A stretch of DNA of 64,000 bases from Streptomyces sp. V3I7 (GCF_030817495.1 NZ_JAUSZK010000001.1:5721001-5785000); one strand, 5' to 3'; positions 1-9,624 are shown, counted from the first letter of the stretch. Numbers and translations are program-made. Notes: a model not told the origin generated them from the letters alone.

Positions 1-45
1 TTCCGCCGCTGGCGCGACGCCGTCGGCGCCGGAAGCCGTCGGGCG

Positions 46-1248
46 TTACGTCCCCCACCGCACCGGCAGTCCCACCGGCCCCCTGATCAGCATCCCGGGC
101 CTCCAGGTCAGGGCGGCCGGGTGGGCGTCGAGGGTCAGGTCGGGGAAGCGGTCCAGCAGGGTGCGGATGGCGATGCGGGCTTCCAGGCGGGCGAGGGGAG
201 CGCCCAGGCAGTAGTGGATGCCGTGGCCGAAGGCGACGTGGCCGCCCGCGGCGCGGCGGATGTCGAAGTGGTCGGGGGTGGGGAAGCGGGCCGCGTCGTG
301 GTTGGCGTCCGCCAGGGCGACGAGGACGAGCTGGCCGTCGCCCGGGATGACGGTGCCGCCGATCTCGACCGGTGCCGTGGTGAAGCGGAACGTCGGGGTC
401 TCCACCGGGCCGTCGTAGCGAAGCATCTCCTCCACCGCGTTGTCGATGAGGGACATGTCCTCACGCAGCGCGGCGAGTTGGTCGGGGTGGGTCAGCAGGG
501 CCAGGACGCCGTTGGAGATCAGGTTGACCGTGGTCTCGTGCCCCGCGACCAGCAGCAGCCAGGCCGTGCCGAGCAGTTCGTGCGCGGAGAGCCGGTCGCC
601 GTCCTCGTCGGTGGTGCGGATCAGGCCGCTCATCAGGTCCCGGCCCGGCGCCTGGCGTTTGCGCTCCAGCAAGTCGGTGAGGTACGCGGCCATTTCGCCC
701 GTCGCCGCCTTCCGTACCCGGGCGTCGGGGTCGGAGAGGATCGTGCCGGTCCAGGCGCGGAACGCCGCCCGGTCCAGCATCGGCACTCCGAGCAACTCGC
801 AGATCACGGAGATCGGGAGAGGGAACGAGAGTGCCTCGACCAGGTCCGCCCGGCTGTCCGGGCGGGCCGCCATCGCGTCCAGCAGCTCGTTGGTGATCTG
901 CGCTACGCGCGGCCCCAGTTGATCGATGCGGCGCGGCGTGAACTCGCGTACCACCAGCTTGCGCAGGCGTTCGTGGTCCGGTGGGTCGGAGTTGAGCATG
1001 TGGGGGCCGGCCGACGGGCTGGAGATCGGGAACGAGGGCGACGCGTTCTTCCACTGCTTCGACAGCCGCGGATCCACGAGCGCCGCGCGCCCGGCCTCGT
1101 ACCCGACGACGAGCCAGGCCTCCGCGCCCTCCGGAATCCGCACCCTGTGCACGGGTCCGCGTTCGCGCAGCGCCGCGTACACCGGATAGGGGTCGCGGAC
1201 GAAGTCCTCGCCCAACGCCACCAGATCGAACACTTCGGTCGCCGTCAT
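46..1248 (-). CDS. Cytochrome P450
   Basis: Complete 400-residue soluble bacterial cytochrome P450, a haem monooxygenase. The I-helix oxygen-activation motif AGHETT is near residue 235, the K-helix ExxR motif (EEMLR) near 270, and the haem-ligand loop FGHGIHYCLGAPLAR with its Cys near 347. Length and motifs fit the actinobacterial CYP107/CYP105-like class I enzymes, which need an external ferredoxin and reductase. No ferredoxin gene adjoins it; the nearest redox partner in the window is the ferredoxin/reductase fusion at 4468-6132, and any link between them is a guess. The substrate cannot be inferred. The ATG start fits the family N-terminus. Confidence 0.95.
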   Translation of the reverse strand: MTATEVFDLVALGEDFVRDPYPVYAALRERGPVHRVRIPEGAEAWLVVGYEAGRAALVDPRLSKQWKNASPSFPISSPSAGPHMLNSDPPDHERLRKLVVREFTPRRIDQLGPRVAQITNELLDAMAARPDSRADLVEALSFPLPISVICELLGVPMLDRAAFRAWTGTILSDPDARVRKAATGEMAAYLTDLLERKRQAPGRDLMSGLIRTTDEDGDRLSAHELLGTAWLLLVAGHETTVNLISNGVLALLTHPDQLAALREDMSLIDNAVEEMLRYDGPVETPTFRFTTAPVEIGGTVIPGDGQLVLVALADANHDAARFPTPDHFDIRRAAGGHVAFGHGIHYCLGAPLARLEARIAIRTLLDRFPDLTLDAHPAALTWRPGMLIRGPVGLPVRWGT

Positions 1249-1437
1249 CGTTCGCCCCTGCCCCCTGTTTCCCCGTTCGCGCCGACGCTAGCAGCGGGCC
1301 GCGCCTCGACGTAGGACCAATCCAGCCGAAGCGGGCGCGGGTGGCAGTGCCGCGTGGGGAGCGTTGTCAGTGGTCCCTGCCATCATCTGAAACATCATCG
1401 ACGAGTCCGTTCTCGGGCGGGGATCAAGGGGTCATCG

Positions 1438-1554
1438 TTGAAAGTCGCCGACCAGCTGAGGGGCGCGCTGACCGATCCGGACGCGCGGATCGACGCCCGG
1501 GATCTCGACCTGTCGCAGGACTCTGACCGGCAGCTCGGCGAGGGGGTGAGATGA
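1438..1554 (+). CDS. Small ORF (38 aa) translationally coupled to the next gene
   Basis: Possible 38-residue charged peptide from a TTG start, with an AAGGGG ribosome binding site 6 bases upstream (1426-1431). Its TGA overlaps the ATG of the following membrane-anchored protein (ATGA at 1551-1554), typical of translational coupling. The peptide is rich in Asp and Arg and has no recognisable domain. It may be a real small protein, a leader that couples translation, or the end of a decayed gene. The evidence is only the Shine-Dalgarno sequence, the overlap and the open frame. Confidence 0.4.
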   Translation: MKVADQLRGALTDPDARIDARDLDLSQDSDRQLGEGVR

Positions 1555-2381
1555 CCAGGTTGACGTGGGTGGTGCTGTTCGTGGTGACCGGGCTCGTCGC
1601 CGGGGCCATGGGGGTGGCCGGCACCTTGCTCTGGCAGCGGGTCACGGCACCGGGCACGTCGGCCGTCGACGCTCAGGGTGCAGACGTCGCCGAGGACTTG
1701 CGGCGGGATCTGACCGCGGGGTTCTACTCACCGGGGCACCCGTACGGCGGTCAGTTCACCGAGGGCACGGTTGTCGCGCAGGTCGAGGCGCACGGGGGAG
1801 TGGTGCTCAGCGCCCGGACCGAGGTGGGGGAGGGCGGTGCCGAGGTGCATACGGACACGGTGATGCTGGGGCTGGTACCGCCCAGCGCGACCGGCGGAAA
1901 GACCGTCGTCGCGGACGCCTACCCCGTGCGCTGCTACCGCTACACCTTCGGGATCGGCGCCTACAGCGTGAAGCAGTCCACGACGAGCTGCCCGGCTTCA
2001 CGGACCGACGGGAAGCCGGGCAGCCCGGTGGCGGAGATGGGTGCGCTGCTGGCGCGGCAGCCCGTCGGCCCGTCCGCGTACCGCGAGTTGAGCGCGGCGG
2101 GTTATTCGCATGACCGGCGGGAAGCCATGGACTTCCTGAAGGACAAGCGGCTGGTCGGCGCCCGTGACGCGGTGACGGTCGTTTCCGGCCGCGCCCACGG
2201 TGGTGACGTGTACGTCGTCGCCCTGCGGATCAACGGCGTCTGCCACTACCTGCGCATGGACTCCGCCGCCTCCGCGTCACGCCTCATACCCCTGTGGGCC
2301 GCCCCGGCCGACGAACAGCGGAAATGCGGCGCGGCCCAGGCCGCCACCCTGTTCGGAACGGACCCGGCCAAGGCCGGCTGA
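1551..2381 (+). CDS. Membrane-anchored hypothetical protein
   Basis: A 276-residue protein of unknown function. Residues 5-27 (LTWVVLFVVTGLVAGAMGVA region) form a single hydrophobic segment that acts as an uncleaved anchor or signal, and the rest should lie outside the membrane. Two cysteine-containing stretches (CYRYTFG, SCPAS) and later C-x9-type cysteines suggest a disulphide-stabilised extracellular domain. It starts inside the stop codon of the small upstream ORF, so the two are probably one transcript. It converges on the TetR gene at 2458. I do not recognise the family. Confidence 0.8.
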   Translation: MTRLTWVVLFVVTGLVAGAMGVAGTLLWQRVTAPGTSAVDAQGADVAEDLRRDLTAGFYSPGHPYGGQFTEGTVVAQVEAHGGVVLSARTEVGEGGAEVHTDTVMLGLVPPSATGGKTVVADAYPVRCYRYTFGIGAYSVKQSTTSCPASRTDGKPGSPVAEMGALLARQPVGPSAYRELSAAGYSHDRREAMDFLKDKRLVGARDAVTVVSGRAHGGDVYVVALRINGVCHYLRMDSAASASRLIPLWAAPADEQRKCGAAQAATLFGTDPAKAG

Positions 2382-2457
2382 CCGGACAGCGGCAGCGCCG
2401 GTACGCTCCCGCGCCTCGGGCGTGCCCGAACGAGCCCCGGGCCCCGTCCCCGAGCAG

Positions 2458-3156
2458 TCACCCCCGCCGGTCGAGCAGCTCCGAGATGGGCTGGTTTGGA
2501 GCTATCTCGACGCCCAGCGTCCCGAGATTGCCGTGCAGCACCGACCAGATCGAGCAGGCCAGGAAGTCGGCCAGTTCGGCGCTCCTCAATCGGGGCTGCT
2601 TGTCGGCGAGCCAGCTGTTGACCGTGGCGTCGACGAAGCCGACGAGCCCGAAGGCCGTCGGCGCCGCCAGGCTCGCGTCCTTCTCCAGGTGGGTCAGCAC
2701 GGCCGCGAACAGCTTGCCCAGCTGCACGGCGATCGCCGCCTTGGTGCCCGCGACCACACCGGAGCCGTCGCCGGGGGCGCAGGCGTCCGTCCCGAGGAAG
2801 GCGTGCAGCCGGCGGTTGCGGCCGATCCAGTCGAGGTAGGCGTGGATGATGCGGCGGATCGACGTCATGACCGTGCCGTCGGGTTCCAGCGTCGGCGCGA
2901 GCTCGGCCATGAGCGAGGCGACGATGCGCTCCCGGATCAGCTCGTCGAGGTCGGCGCGGTCCTTGAAGTGCCGGTACACCACGGACCGCGGCAGCCCGAT
3001 GCGCTCGGCGATCTGCTTGACGCCGACCCCGGGGCCCTCCTCCTCGATGGCGGCCACGGCGGCGTCGATCAGGTCGATCTGGCGCTTGGCCTTGTGTGCG
3101 TTCCAGCGCGTCGAACGCCCGTCGGCCTCCGCCCTCGTGTTCGTGGTATCCGCCAT
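2458..3156 (-). CDS. TetR-family transcriptional regulator
   Basis: A 232-residue DNA-binding repressor. The N-terminal helix-turn-helix (GVKQIAERIGLPRSVVYRHF, about residues 46-65) is a classical TetR recognition unit. The C-terminal half is the variable ligand-binding domain. The gene follows the acyl-CoA dehydrogenase on the same strand and is last in the direction of the oxidative operon, but has its own 111-bp upstream gap containing a near-perfect inverted repeat (3175-3235) that could be its autoregulatory operator. The likely role is control of the neighbouring monooxygenase/dehydrogenase genes, by location only. Confidence 0.93.
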   Translation of the reverse strand: MADTTNTRAEADGRSTRWNAHKAKRQIDLIDAAVAAIEEEGPGVGVKQIAERIGLPRSVVYRHFKDRADLDELIRERIVASLMAELAPTLEPDGTVMTSIRRIIHAYLDWIGRNRRLHAFLGTDACAPGDGSGVVAGTKAAIAVQLGKLFAAVLTHLEKDASLAAPTAFGLVGFVDATVNSWLADKQPRLRSAELADFLACSIWSVLHGNLGTLGVEIAPNQPISELLDRRG

Positions 3157-3174
3157 CTCATCAGCATAACTTCG

Positions 3175-3235
3175 GGCATATGCCTGCGACGCCCTGCCTC
3201 GCCTAACGTCACCTACGTCGTCGCAGACATATGCC
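3175..3235. promoter_or_regulatory. Inverted repeat upstream of the TetR gene (candidate operator)
   Basis: Two 17-bp arms, 3175-3191 and 3219-3235, are reverse complements at 16 of 17 positions with a 27-bp spacer. Each arm contains the palindromic core CATATG flanked by GC. It lies between the acyl-CoA dehydrogenase stop and the TetR start, where an autoregulatory operator would be expected. A terminator stem is less likely because of the AT-rich symmetric cores. Confidence 0.5.
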
Positions 3236-3267
3236 GGTGTCCTGGCCCACCCTCCCTGGGCAGGCGC

Positions 3268-4410
<1,143 letters not shown>

Positions 4411-4467
4411 GAAGGTGCGGTTCCTGTCGTGAGAGGACGGGCGGTGGTCTGGCGGGGCGGAGCCTGG

Positions 4468-6132
4468 TCAGGAGCGGCGCAGGACGGTCAGGGACAGCAG
4501 TCGGCGTTCCTTGGGCGGACGCGCCGCGTCGAGCAGGGCGCTCCGGTCCGTGAGCTTGACGCGGGGGCGCTGCTGGAGCGCGCCCGCCGCGCGTTCGGCC
4601 CGGTCGATCGCCCGCCAGCCGTCGAGTCCCACGGCGTCGGCGGGCGCCGCCGTCACCGACGTACCCGCGCCGGAGCCGCCGTACGCCGGAACGGTGAGCC
4701 GACCCGCCTCGAAGTCGTCGAGGAGGGCGGTCACCGTCTCCTCGGCGCAGGACTTGTTGGTGCCGATGAACCCGGTGGGCCCGCGCTTGATCCAGCCGGC
4801 GACGTACACGCCCGGCTCGACACGGCCCCGCTCATGAGGAACCGTCGCCCTCGTCGCGTCGAAGGGGAGCCCCGGAATCGGTCGGGCGCGGTAGCCGACC
4901 GAGCGCAGGACCAGCGAGGTCTCGATGACCTCGGTGTCGGCGGTCGGTACGGCCCGTACGGTGCCGTCCTCGTCCGTACGCAGCTCGGTACGGGCCACCT
5001 CCAGCCCCGTCACGCGGTCGCCGCCGAGTACACGCGTCGGCGTGGTCAGGAAGCGCAGGACGATGCGGCGCCGGCCCGGCGTCGGGGTGCGCGCGGCGAG
5101 CAGGGCGAGCAGCTCGGTCCTGGCGGACGCGTCCGCGGCCAGCCCCTCCGGCCAGCCCTCGACGGTGACGTCCACCTCCTCCAACGCCGCAAGGGCCAGC
5201 AGCTCGGGCATCGTGAACGAGGCCTCCGCCGGGCCGCGCCGGCCGAGCACGACCACCTCACGGACCCGGCTGTCGCGCAGCGCCGCCAGCGCGCCGTCGC
5301 CGATGTCGGTGCGGGCGACGGCGGCCGGGTCGGCCGTCAGGACGCGCGCGACGTCCAGGGCGACGTTGCCGTTGCCGACGACGACGGCCCGCTCACCGGC
5401 GAGTTCGTGCGCGTACGAGGCGGTGTCGTGGTCGGGGTGGCCGTTGTACCAGGCCACGAAGTCGGTGGCGGAGACGCTGCCGGGCAGCTCCTCGCCGTCG
5501 ATGCCGAGCCGCCGGTCGGTCGCGGCACCCACGGCGTAGACCACGGCGTGGTGATCGCGTATCAGGTCCTCGTGGAGCAGGTCTTTGCCTATCTCCACGT
5601 TCAGCCGGTACGAGAAGCCGGGCTGGCCCTCGATGGCCTGGAAGAGCCGGATGACCTGCTTGGTGTCCTGGTGGTCGGGCGCGACCCCCGCGCGCGCCAG
5701 ACCGTACGGCGTGGGCAGCCGGTCGTACACCGTCACGTGCACGCCCGGATGCTTCAGCAGCTCGTCGGCGGTGAACAGCCCGGCCGGGCCCGCCCCGACC
5801 ACGGCGACCCGCAACTCGCCCGCCGGAAGCCGTCGTTGCCTGGGAACCAGCGCGAGCGGCGTACGGACCGGGTGCGGATCGCCCTCGTAGTAGGCGGCGT
5901 TGAGGTCGAGGAACGGCTGCTCGGCCGCCGAGAGCTTGGTGTGCGGTTTGAGCGCGTCCACCGGGCAGGCCGTCGCGCAGGCGCCGCAGTCGACGCAGGC
6001 GCGCGGGTCGACGTAGAGCATCTCGGCCTCGGCGAAGCCGGGTTCCCCGGGGGCGGGGTGAATGCAGTTGACCGGGCAGGCCAGTACGCAGGATGCGTCG
6101 GCGCAGCACGACCGGGTGACGACGTAGGGCAT
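4468..6132 (-). CDS. Ferredoxin fused to ferredoxin-NADP+ reductase (FprB-like)
   Basis: A 554-residue two-part redox protein. Residues 1-70 are a 7Fe/8Fe-type ferredoxin with cysteine motifs CADASCVLACP and CVDCGACATACP. From about residue 105 follows an FAD/NADPH reductase of the adrenodoxin-reductase type, with the FAD motif VAVVGAGPAGLFTADELL, an NADPH motif VVGNGNVALDVARVL, and a C-terminal AGWIKRGPTGFIGTNKSCAEETV. The architecture is that of mycobacterial FprB. It can pass NADPH electrons through its own iron-sulphur domain to an oxygenase; the adjacent AurF-like di-iron protein is the obvious candidate partner. It is separated from that gene by a short 9-bp repeat tract. Confidence 0.95.
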   Translation of the reverse strand: MPYVVTRSCCADASCVLACPVNCIHPAPGEPGFAEAEMLYVDPRACVDCGACATACPVDALKPHTKLSAAEQPFLDLNAAYYEGDPHPVRTPLALVPRQRRLPAGELRVAVVGAGPAGLFTADELLKHPGVHVTVYDRLPTPYGLARAGVAPDHQDTKQVIRLFQAIEGQPGFSYRLNVEIGKDLLHEDLIRDHHAVVYAVGAATDRRLGIDGEELPGSVSATDFVAWYNGHPDHDTASYAHELAGERAVVVGNGNVALDVARVLTADPAAVARTDIGDGALAALRDSRVREVVVLGRRGPAEASFTMPELLALAALEEVDVTVEGWPEGLAADASARTELLALLAARTPTPGRRRIVLRFLTTPTRVLGGDRVTGLEVARTELRTDEDGTVRAVPTADTEVIETSLVLRSVGYRARPIPGLPFDATRATVPHERGRVEPGVYVAGWIKRGPTGFIGTNKSCAEETVTALLDDFEAGRLTVPAYGGSGAGTSVTAAPADAVGLDGWRAIDRAERAAGALQQRPRVKLTDRSALLDAARPPKERRLLSLTVLRRS

Positions 6133-6151
6133 CTCAGGCTTCTTCGCTCGG

Positions 6152-6190
6152 GAGGCTCAGGCGGCTCAGGCGGCTCAGGCGGCTCAGGCG
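6152..6190. repeat. Short 9-bp tandem repeat tract
   Basis: Four consecutive copies of a 9-bp unit (GGCTCAGGC in one phase) lie in the 112-bp gap between the di-iron oxygenase stop and the reductase start. The tract is probably a slippage-generated minisatellite. It sits just upstream of the reductase start, so copy-number change could alter spacing in the operon mRNA. Confidence 0.8.
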
Positions 6191-6244
6191 GGTCCGGACG
6201 GGGCGGACGGCTAGGGCGCGGATCGGACAGCGCGGGCGGCTCGG

Positions 6245-7204
6245 TCAGGCGGCCAGCGAGGCGGGCTGGCTGCGGTAGCGGGACGGGCGCCCGTCGATGC
6301 GCAGCAGCTTCCACACCCGCCGGGAGGCCTTGTTCATCAGGCCGATGTCCTCGGCGAGCATGCGCACGTCCGCGAAGAGGTCGCGCAGCATCTTCTGCCC
6401 CTCGGCGGACTTCCAGAAGATGTCCTTGATCACCCAGTGGGGCACGCCCATCTTCTGCGCGGTCTTCCTGTCCGGGATGACCATGACGTCGCCCAGCACA
6501 CGCATCGTCAGCGGGAACATCACCGACAGCACGCCCCGGCGCACCTTCCCGTACCCGGGAACCTTCTCGCGCAGGAACTCGTGGGCGAAGGAGATGTGCC
6601 GGGCCTCCTCGGCGACGTGGATCTGCATGATCCGCCGCAGCAGGGGGTGGCCCTCCTCGGCCGAGCGCAGGATCGCCTTCTGGATGTGGTCGATCGGCTC
6701 CTCGCCGGCCAGCACCCCGGTGAAGAACACCTCCGGCCACAGCGAACCGGCCAGCGGGAGGAAGCGACTGACCGCACGGAACGAGCGGCGCCCGCCGTGC
6801 ACGTCGACGCCGGAGCGGTTGACGTACTCCTGGAACATCTGGGTGTGGTGGGTCTCCTCGGTGATCTCGTGCGTGAGATACCGGAACTCCGGGTTCTGGT
6901 TGCGCAGATGGAAGACGTAGTCGAGCGCCCCGCGCATGAGCACGTTCTCGAACTGCATGCCCACCTTGGCGACGTTGGCGAAGCGCCACAGCCCGATCTC
7001 CGCCTGGCGCTCCGGCGACTGCTCCTTGTACCAGGGGTGGCCGCCCAGCGGGTCGGCCTCCGGGAGCACCCAGCGGGGGTCCTGGGGGTCGACGGCGAAG
7101 TCGGGGTTGTCCCAGTCGATGTCGGTGAAGGCGTCGAAGTGGACGTGCACCGAGCCCTCGGACAGGGTCTGGAGCACCTCGGAGTAGGTCTGCTGCCTGG
7201 TCAT
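6245..7204 (-). CDS. AurF-like di-iron oxygenase
   Basis: A 319-residue ferritin-like di-iron protein related to p-aminobenzoate N-oxygenase AurF. Metal-binding helices are visible as ENVLMRGALDYVFH, EITEETHHTQMF and IHVAEEARHISFAHEFL, giving the expected pattern of Glu/His ligands (ExxH repeats), plus EEPIDHIQ. Family members hydroxylate amines or other small substrates using O2 and two electrons. Its neighbours are a flavin monooxygenase upstream and a self-contained ferredoxin/reductase downstream, all on the minus strand, which suggests an oxidative pathway. N-oxygenation is a family inference; the true substrate is unknown. Confidence 0.85.
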   Translation of the reverse strand: MTRQQTYSEVLQTLSEGSVHVHFDAFTDIDWDNPDFAVDPQDPRWVLPEADPLGGHPWYKEQSPERQAEIGLWRFANVAKVGMQFENVLMRGALDYVFHLRNQNPEFRYLTHEITEETHHTQMFQEYVNRSGVDVHGGRRSFRAVSRFLPLAGSLWPEVFFTGVLAGEEPIDHIQKAILRSAEEGHPLLRRIMQIHVAEEARHISFAHEFLREKVPGYGKVRRGVLSVMFPLTMRVLGDVMVIPDRKTAQKMGVPHWVIKDIFWKSAEGQKMLRDLFADVRMLAEDIGLMNKASRRVWKLLRIDGRPSRYRSQPASLAA

Positions 7205-7236
7205 CGCGGTCCTCGATCCGGCGGAGGGTCAAACGG

Positions 7237-8757
7237 TCAGGCCACGTGGGCCGGGTCGTGCTGATCGGCGGCCGGCTCGACCGTCGGAGCGGCGGCCCGG
7301 CGGGCGAAGCGGAGGGCGGGGTCGTCGATCGGGGAGCGGCGCAGCGCGCGGCGGTCCCGGTAGTAGTTGTTCCAGATCTTCCAGGGCGCGCGGGTGCCCT
7401 GCCGGGGCATCACGGCGTCGCCGCGGGCGATGTATCCGGAGGACAGCGAGTCGCCCATCGCGGACTCCGCGGCGCGGTCCGCGTCCGTGGCGATGGGGGT
7501 GACCTGGGTGACGCCCCGCTGGTCCATGTACGTGAGCAGCTTGCTGACGTACTCGGCGGCCATGTCGGCCTTGAGCGTCCAGGAGGCGTTGGTGTAGCCG
7601 AGGACGATCGCCAGGTTGGGGACGCCGTCGAGCATGACGCCCTTGTAGATGACGTGGTCCCGGGTGGCGATCGGACGGCCGTCCACCTCGAGTTCGGCGC
7701 CCCCGGCGAGCTGCACGCGCAGACCGGTCGCGGTGATGACGATGTCCGCCGGGATCTCCTCGCCGGACTTCAGCCTGATGCCGGTCTCGGTGAACGTGTC
7801 GATGTGGTCGGTGACCACGGACGCCTCACCGCTCTTCAGCGCCTTGAACAGGTCGCCCCCGGGCACGACGCACAGCCGCTGGTCCCAGGGCTTGTACGAC
7901 GGGGTGAAGTGGCGCATGTCGACGCTCTTGCCGACCTGGGCGCGCACGCCCGCGAGCAGCACCTTGCGCATGACGCCGGGCGCGGAGCGGCACAGGGCGT
8001 ACAGGCCGCGCTGGAGCGCGATGTTGCGCGACCGTCCGAACCGGTAGACGACGTCGGCCGGGAGGCCCGCCTTGCGCATCAGGACCGAGACCGGGTCGTG
8101 GTGCGGCAGCGTCATGATGTACGTCGGCGAGCGCTGGAGCATGGTGACGTGCGCGGCGTCGGCGGCCATCGCGGGCACCAGCGTGATGGCGGTGGCACCG
8201 CTGCCGATGACGACGACGCGCTTGCCGCGGTAGTCGAGGTCCTCGGGCCACTGCTGCGGGTGGACGAGGGTCCCCCCGAAGCGCTCCTCGCCGGGGAAGC
8301 CGGGGCGGTGGCCGGCGTCGTAGTCGTAGTAGCCGGTGGCGTTGACGAGGAAGTCGCAGGTGTGGACCTCGGTCTCGCCGGTGGCCTCGTCCAGGGCCTG
8401 TACGGTCCACCGCCCGGCCTCGCTCGACCAGTTCGCCTTGACGACCTTGCGCCCGAAGCGGATGTGCTCGGAGACGCCGAACTCGTCGGCGGTCTCCTGG
8501 ACATAGCGGCGGATGTCGTGGCCGTCGGCCAGGACCTTGGTGCCGTGCCAGGCGCGGAAGCGGTAGCCGAAGGTGTACATGTCCGAGTCCGAGCGGATGC
8601 CCGGGTAGCGGAAGAGGTCCCACGTGCCGCCGACGCGCCCGCGCCGCTCCAGGATCGTGTACGACTTCCCGGGGTTCGCCTCGGCCAGATGGCAGGCGGC
8701 GCTGATGCCGGACAGCCCCGCGCCGATGATCAGCACATCGACATGCCGTTGCTCCAT
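7237..8757 (-). CDS. Flavin-containing / Baeyer-Villiger-type monooxygenase
   Basis: A 506-residue FAD- and NADPH-dependent monooxygenase. The N-terminal FAD motif is GAGLSGISAACHLA (about residue 12). The FMO/BVMO fingerprint FGGTLVHPQQWP is near 162, followed at once by the NADPH Rossmann motif VVVIGSGATAITLVPAMA. A late ATG-type motif (ITATGLRVQLAGG) closes the FAD domain. The enzyme inserts one oxygen into a carbonyl or heteroatom substrate. It is the first gene of the minus-strand oxidative operon. Its upstream region holds a palindromic candidate operator (8831-8849) and a Crp-like site (8863-8878). From memory, mycobacterial MymA is a comparable family member. Confidence 0.93.
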   Translation of the reverse strand: MEQRHVDVLIIGAGLSGISAACHLAEANPGKSYTILERRGRVGGTWDLFRYPGIRSDSDMYTFGYRFRAWHGTKVLADGHDIRRYVQETADEFGVSEHIRFGRKVVKANWSSEAGRWTVQALDEATGETEVHTCDFLVNATGYYDYDAGHRPGFPGEERFGGTLVHPQQWPEDLDYRGKRVVVIGSGATAITLVPAMAADAAHVTMLQRSPTYIMTLPHHDPVSVLMRKAGLPADVVYRFGRSRNIALQRGLYALCRSAPGVMRKVLLAGVRAQVGKSVDMRHFTPSYKPWDQRLCVVPGGDLFKALKSGEASVVTDHIDTFTETGIRLKSGEEIPADIVITATGLRVQLAGGAELEVDGRPIATRDHVIYKGVMLDGVPNLAIVLGYTNASWTLKADMAAEYVSKLLTYMDQRGVTQVTPIATDADRAAESAMGDSLSSGYIARGDAVMPRQGTRAPWKIWNNYYRDRRALRRSPIDDPALRFARRAAAPTVEPAADQHDPAHVA

Positions 8758-8830
8758 CTCCGTCTCCCTCTGTCCGCTCCACCGCCGGGGGTTACCGCCG
8801 GTTCATGCCGTTCCTCGTGCCGCAACTTAC

Positions 8831-8849
8831 CTGTGACAGTGTGTTTCAG
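8831..8849. promoter_or_regulatory. Palindromic operator candidate of the monooxygenase operon
   Basis: The 19-bp sequence CTGtgACAgtgTGTttCAG has perfectly symmetric outer arms (CTG..ACA and TGT..CAG). It lies 74-92 bp upstream of the monooxygenase start. The size and symmetry fit a TetR-type site, possibly for the regulator at 2458-3156, although its sequence differs from the repeat in front of that regulator. Confidence 0.4.
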
Positions 8850-8862
8850 ATACCGCTAGGAA

Positions 8863-8878
8863 TGTGATCTACGTCACT
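8863..8878. promoter_or_regulatory. Crp-like binding site
   Basis: TGTGATCTACGTCACT closely resembles the classical Crp palindrome TGTGA-N6-TCACA. It also fits the pattern I recall for Streptomyces Crp, GTG-N6-GNCAC. It lies in the divergent region between the oxidative operon and a small membrane protein gene, so either may be the target. Confidence 0.4.
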
Positions 8879-9118
8879 CGTGAGAGGGTGACGGGAGAGG
8901 GTGTCGATTTCTCCGTCTCGTCCGCAATATGCCCCCGGCAACAACGATTTGGGCACGCGTCCATGAATGGCGAGCAACGTTTTGCGACGTCGGCGACGGG
9001 TGTAACGCGCGGGCGTTTGCGCGACGCAGGAGAAGGAAGAAGGGGGTAGCTGTCCGCGAGCTGTTTCTCGCTCGCGGGCGCCCTGTCGACAGAAGTCAAG
9101 CGTCAGATCGGAATTCCA

Positions 9119-9496
9119 GTGAGCAACTACGACCCGGGCCCCGGGTATCACGCATACGAACAGCCGGCGCCGCCACCCCCGCCCCCGCCGCCGGCCCCGG
9201 AGCGGCCCGTGCGCGACCCGCACACCGCACGGCGGATGGCCCTGGTGATCTCCACCATCGCCGACATCGCGGCGGGCTTCCTGGTCCTGTGGATCCTGCT
9301 CTTCCTGCTCGACGCGAACCAGGGGAATGTATTCGTCGGCTTCGTGCACGGTGCCGCGGACTGGCTGTCCGGGTGGGCTCAGGACATTTTCACGATGGAC
9401 ACAGAGGGCCTACGCGTCGTCCTCAATTGTGGCCTTCCGGCGGTCGTTTATCTGGCGGTCGGTCACGGCATCGCCGTTCGCCTGAACCGCGCCTGA
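9119..9496 (+). CDS. Small proline-rich membrane protein
   Basis: A 125-residue protein from a GTG start. Residues 15-35 are proline-rich (about eight consecutive prolines), a cytoplasmic low-complexity tail. Two hydrophobic segments follow, one about residues 42-67 (VISTIADIAAGFLVLWILLFLL) and one near the C-terminus (VLNCGLPAVVYLAVGHGIAV). No enzymatic motif is visible. Small actinobacterial membrane proteins with this layout are common and uncharacterised. It is divergent from the monooxygenase operon and convergent with the phosphatidyltransferase-like gene. Confidence 0.75.
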   Translation: MSNYDPGPGYHAYEQPAPPPPPPPPAPERPVRDPHTARRMALVISTIADIAAGFLVLWILLFLLDANQGNVFVGFVHGAADWLSGWAQDIFTMDTEGLRVVLNCGLPAVVYLAVGHGIAVRLNRA

Positions 9497-9624
9497 CGGA
9501 ATTACAGAAGCTCCCGGAATTCACGTGAGCCTCGCGTCCGGGGCAGGTGGAGACGGGTACGTCATCCGCCTGCCCTGCGAGCCGCGGCGCCTGGACCGCC
9601 GTCGCCTGCAAGCGGCGGCCCCCC

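Larger units (their letters stand above)
8758..9118. other. 361-bp divergent intergenic region
   Basis: The gap lies between the monooxygenase operon (minus) and a small membrane protein gene (plus). It holds two recognisable palindromic elements near 8831-8878. The remainder shows no convincing gene: the short open frames here lack ribosome sites and have scattered codon use. Promoters for both directions must lie here. Confidence 0.6.

Noticed and set aside
1..45. Partial gene at the left edge
   Set aside because: Only 45 bases before the P450 stop; no reading frame can be assigned.
8864..9528. Short ORFs in the gap before the small membrane protein
   Set aside because: No ribosome sites, no hydrophobic or conserved content, and scattered codon use; the region is better read as regulatory.
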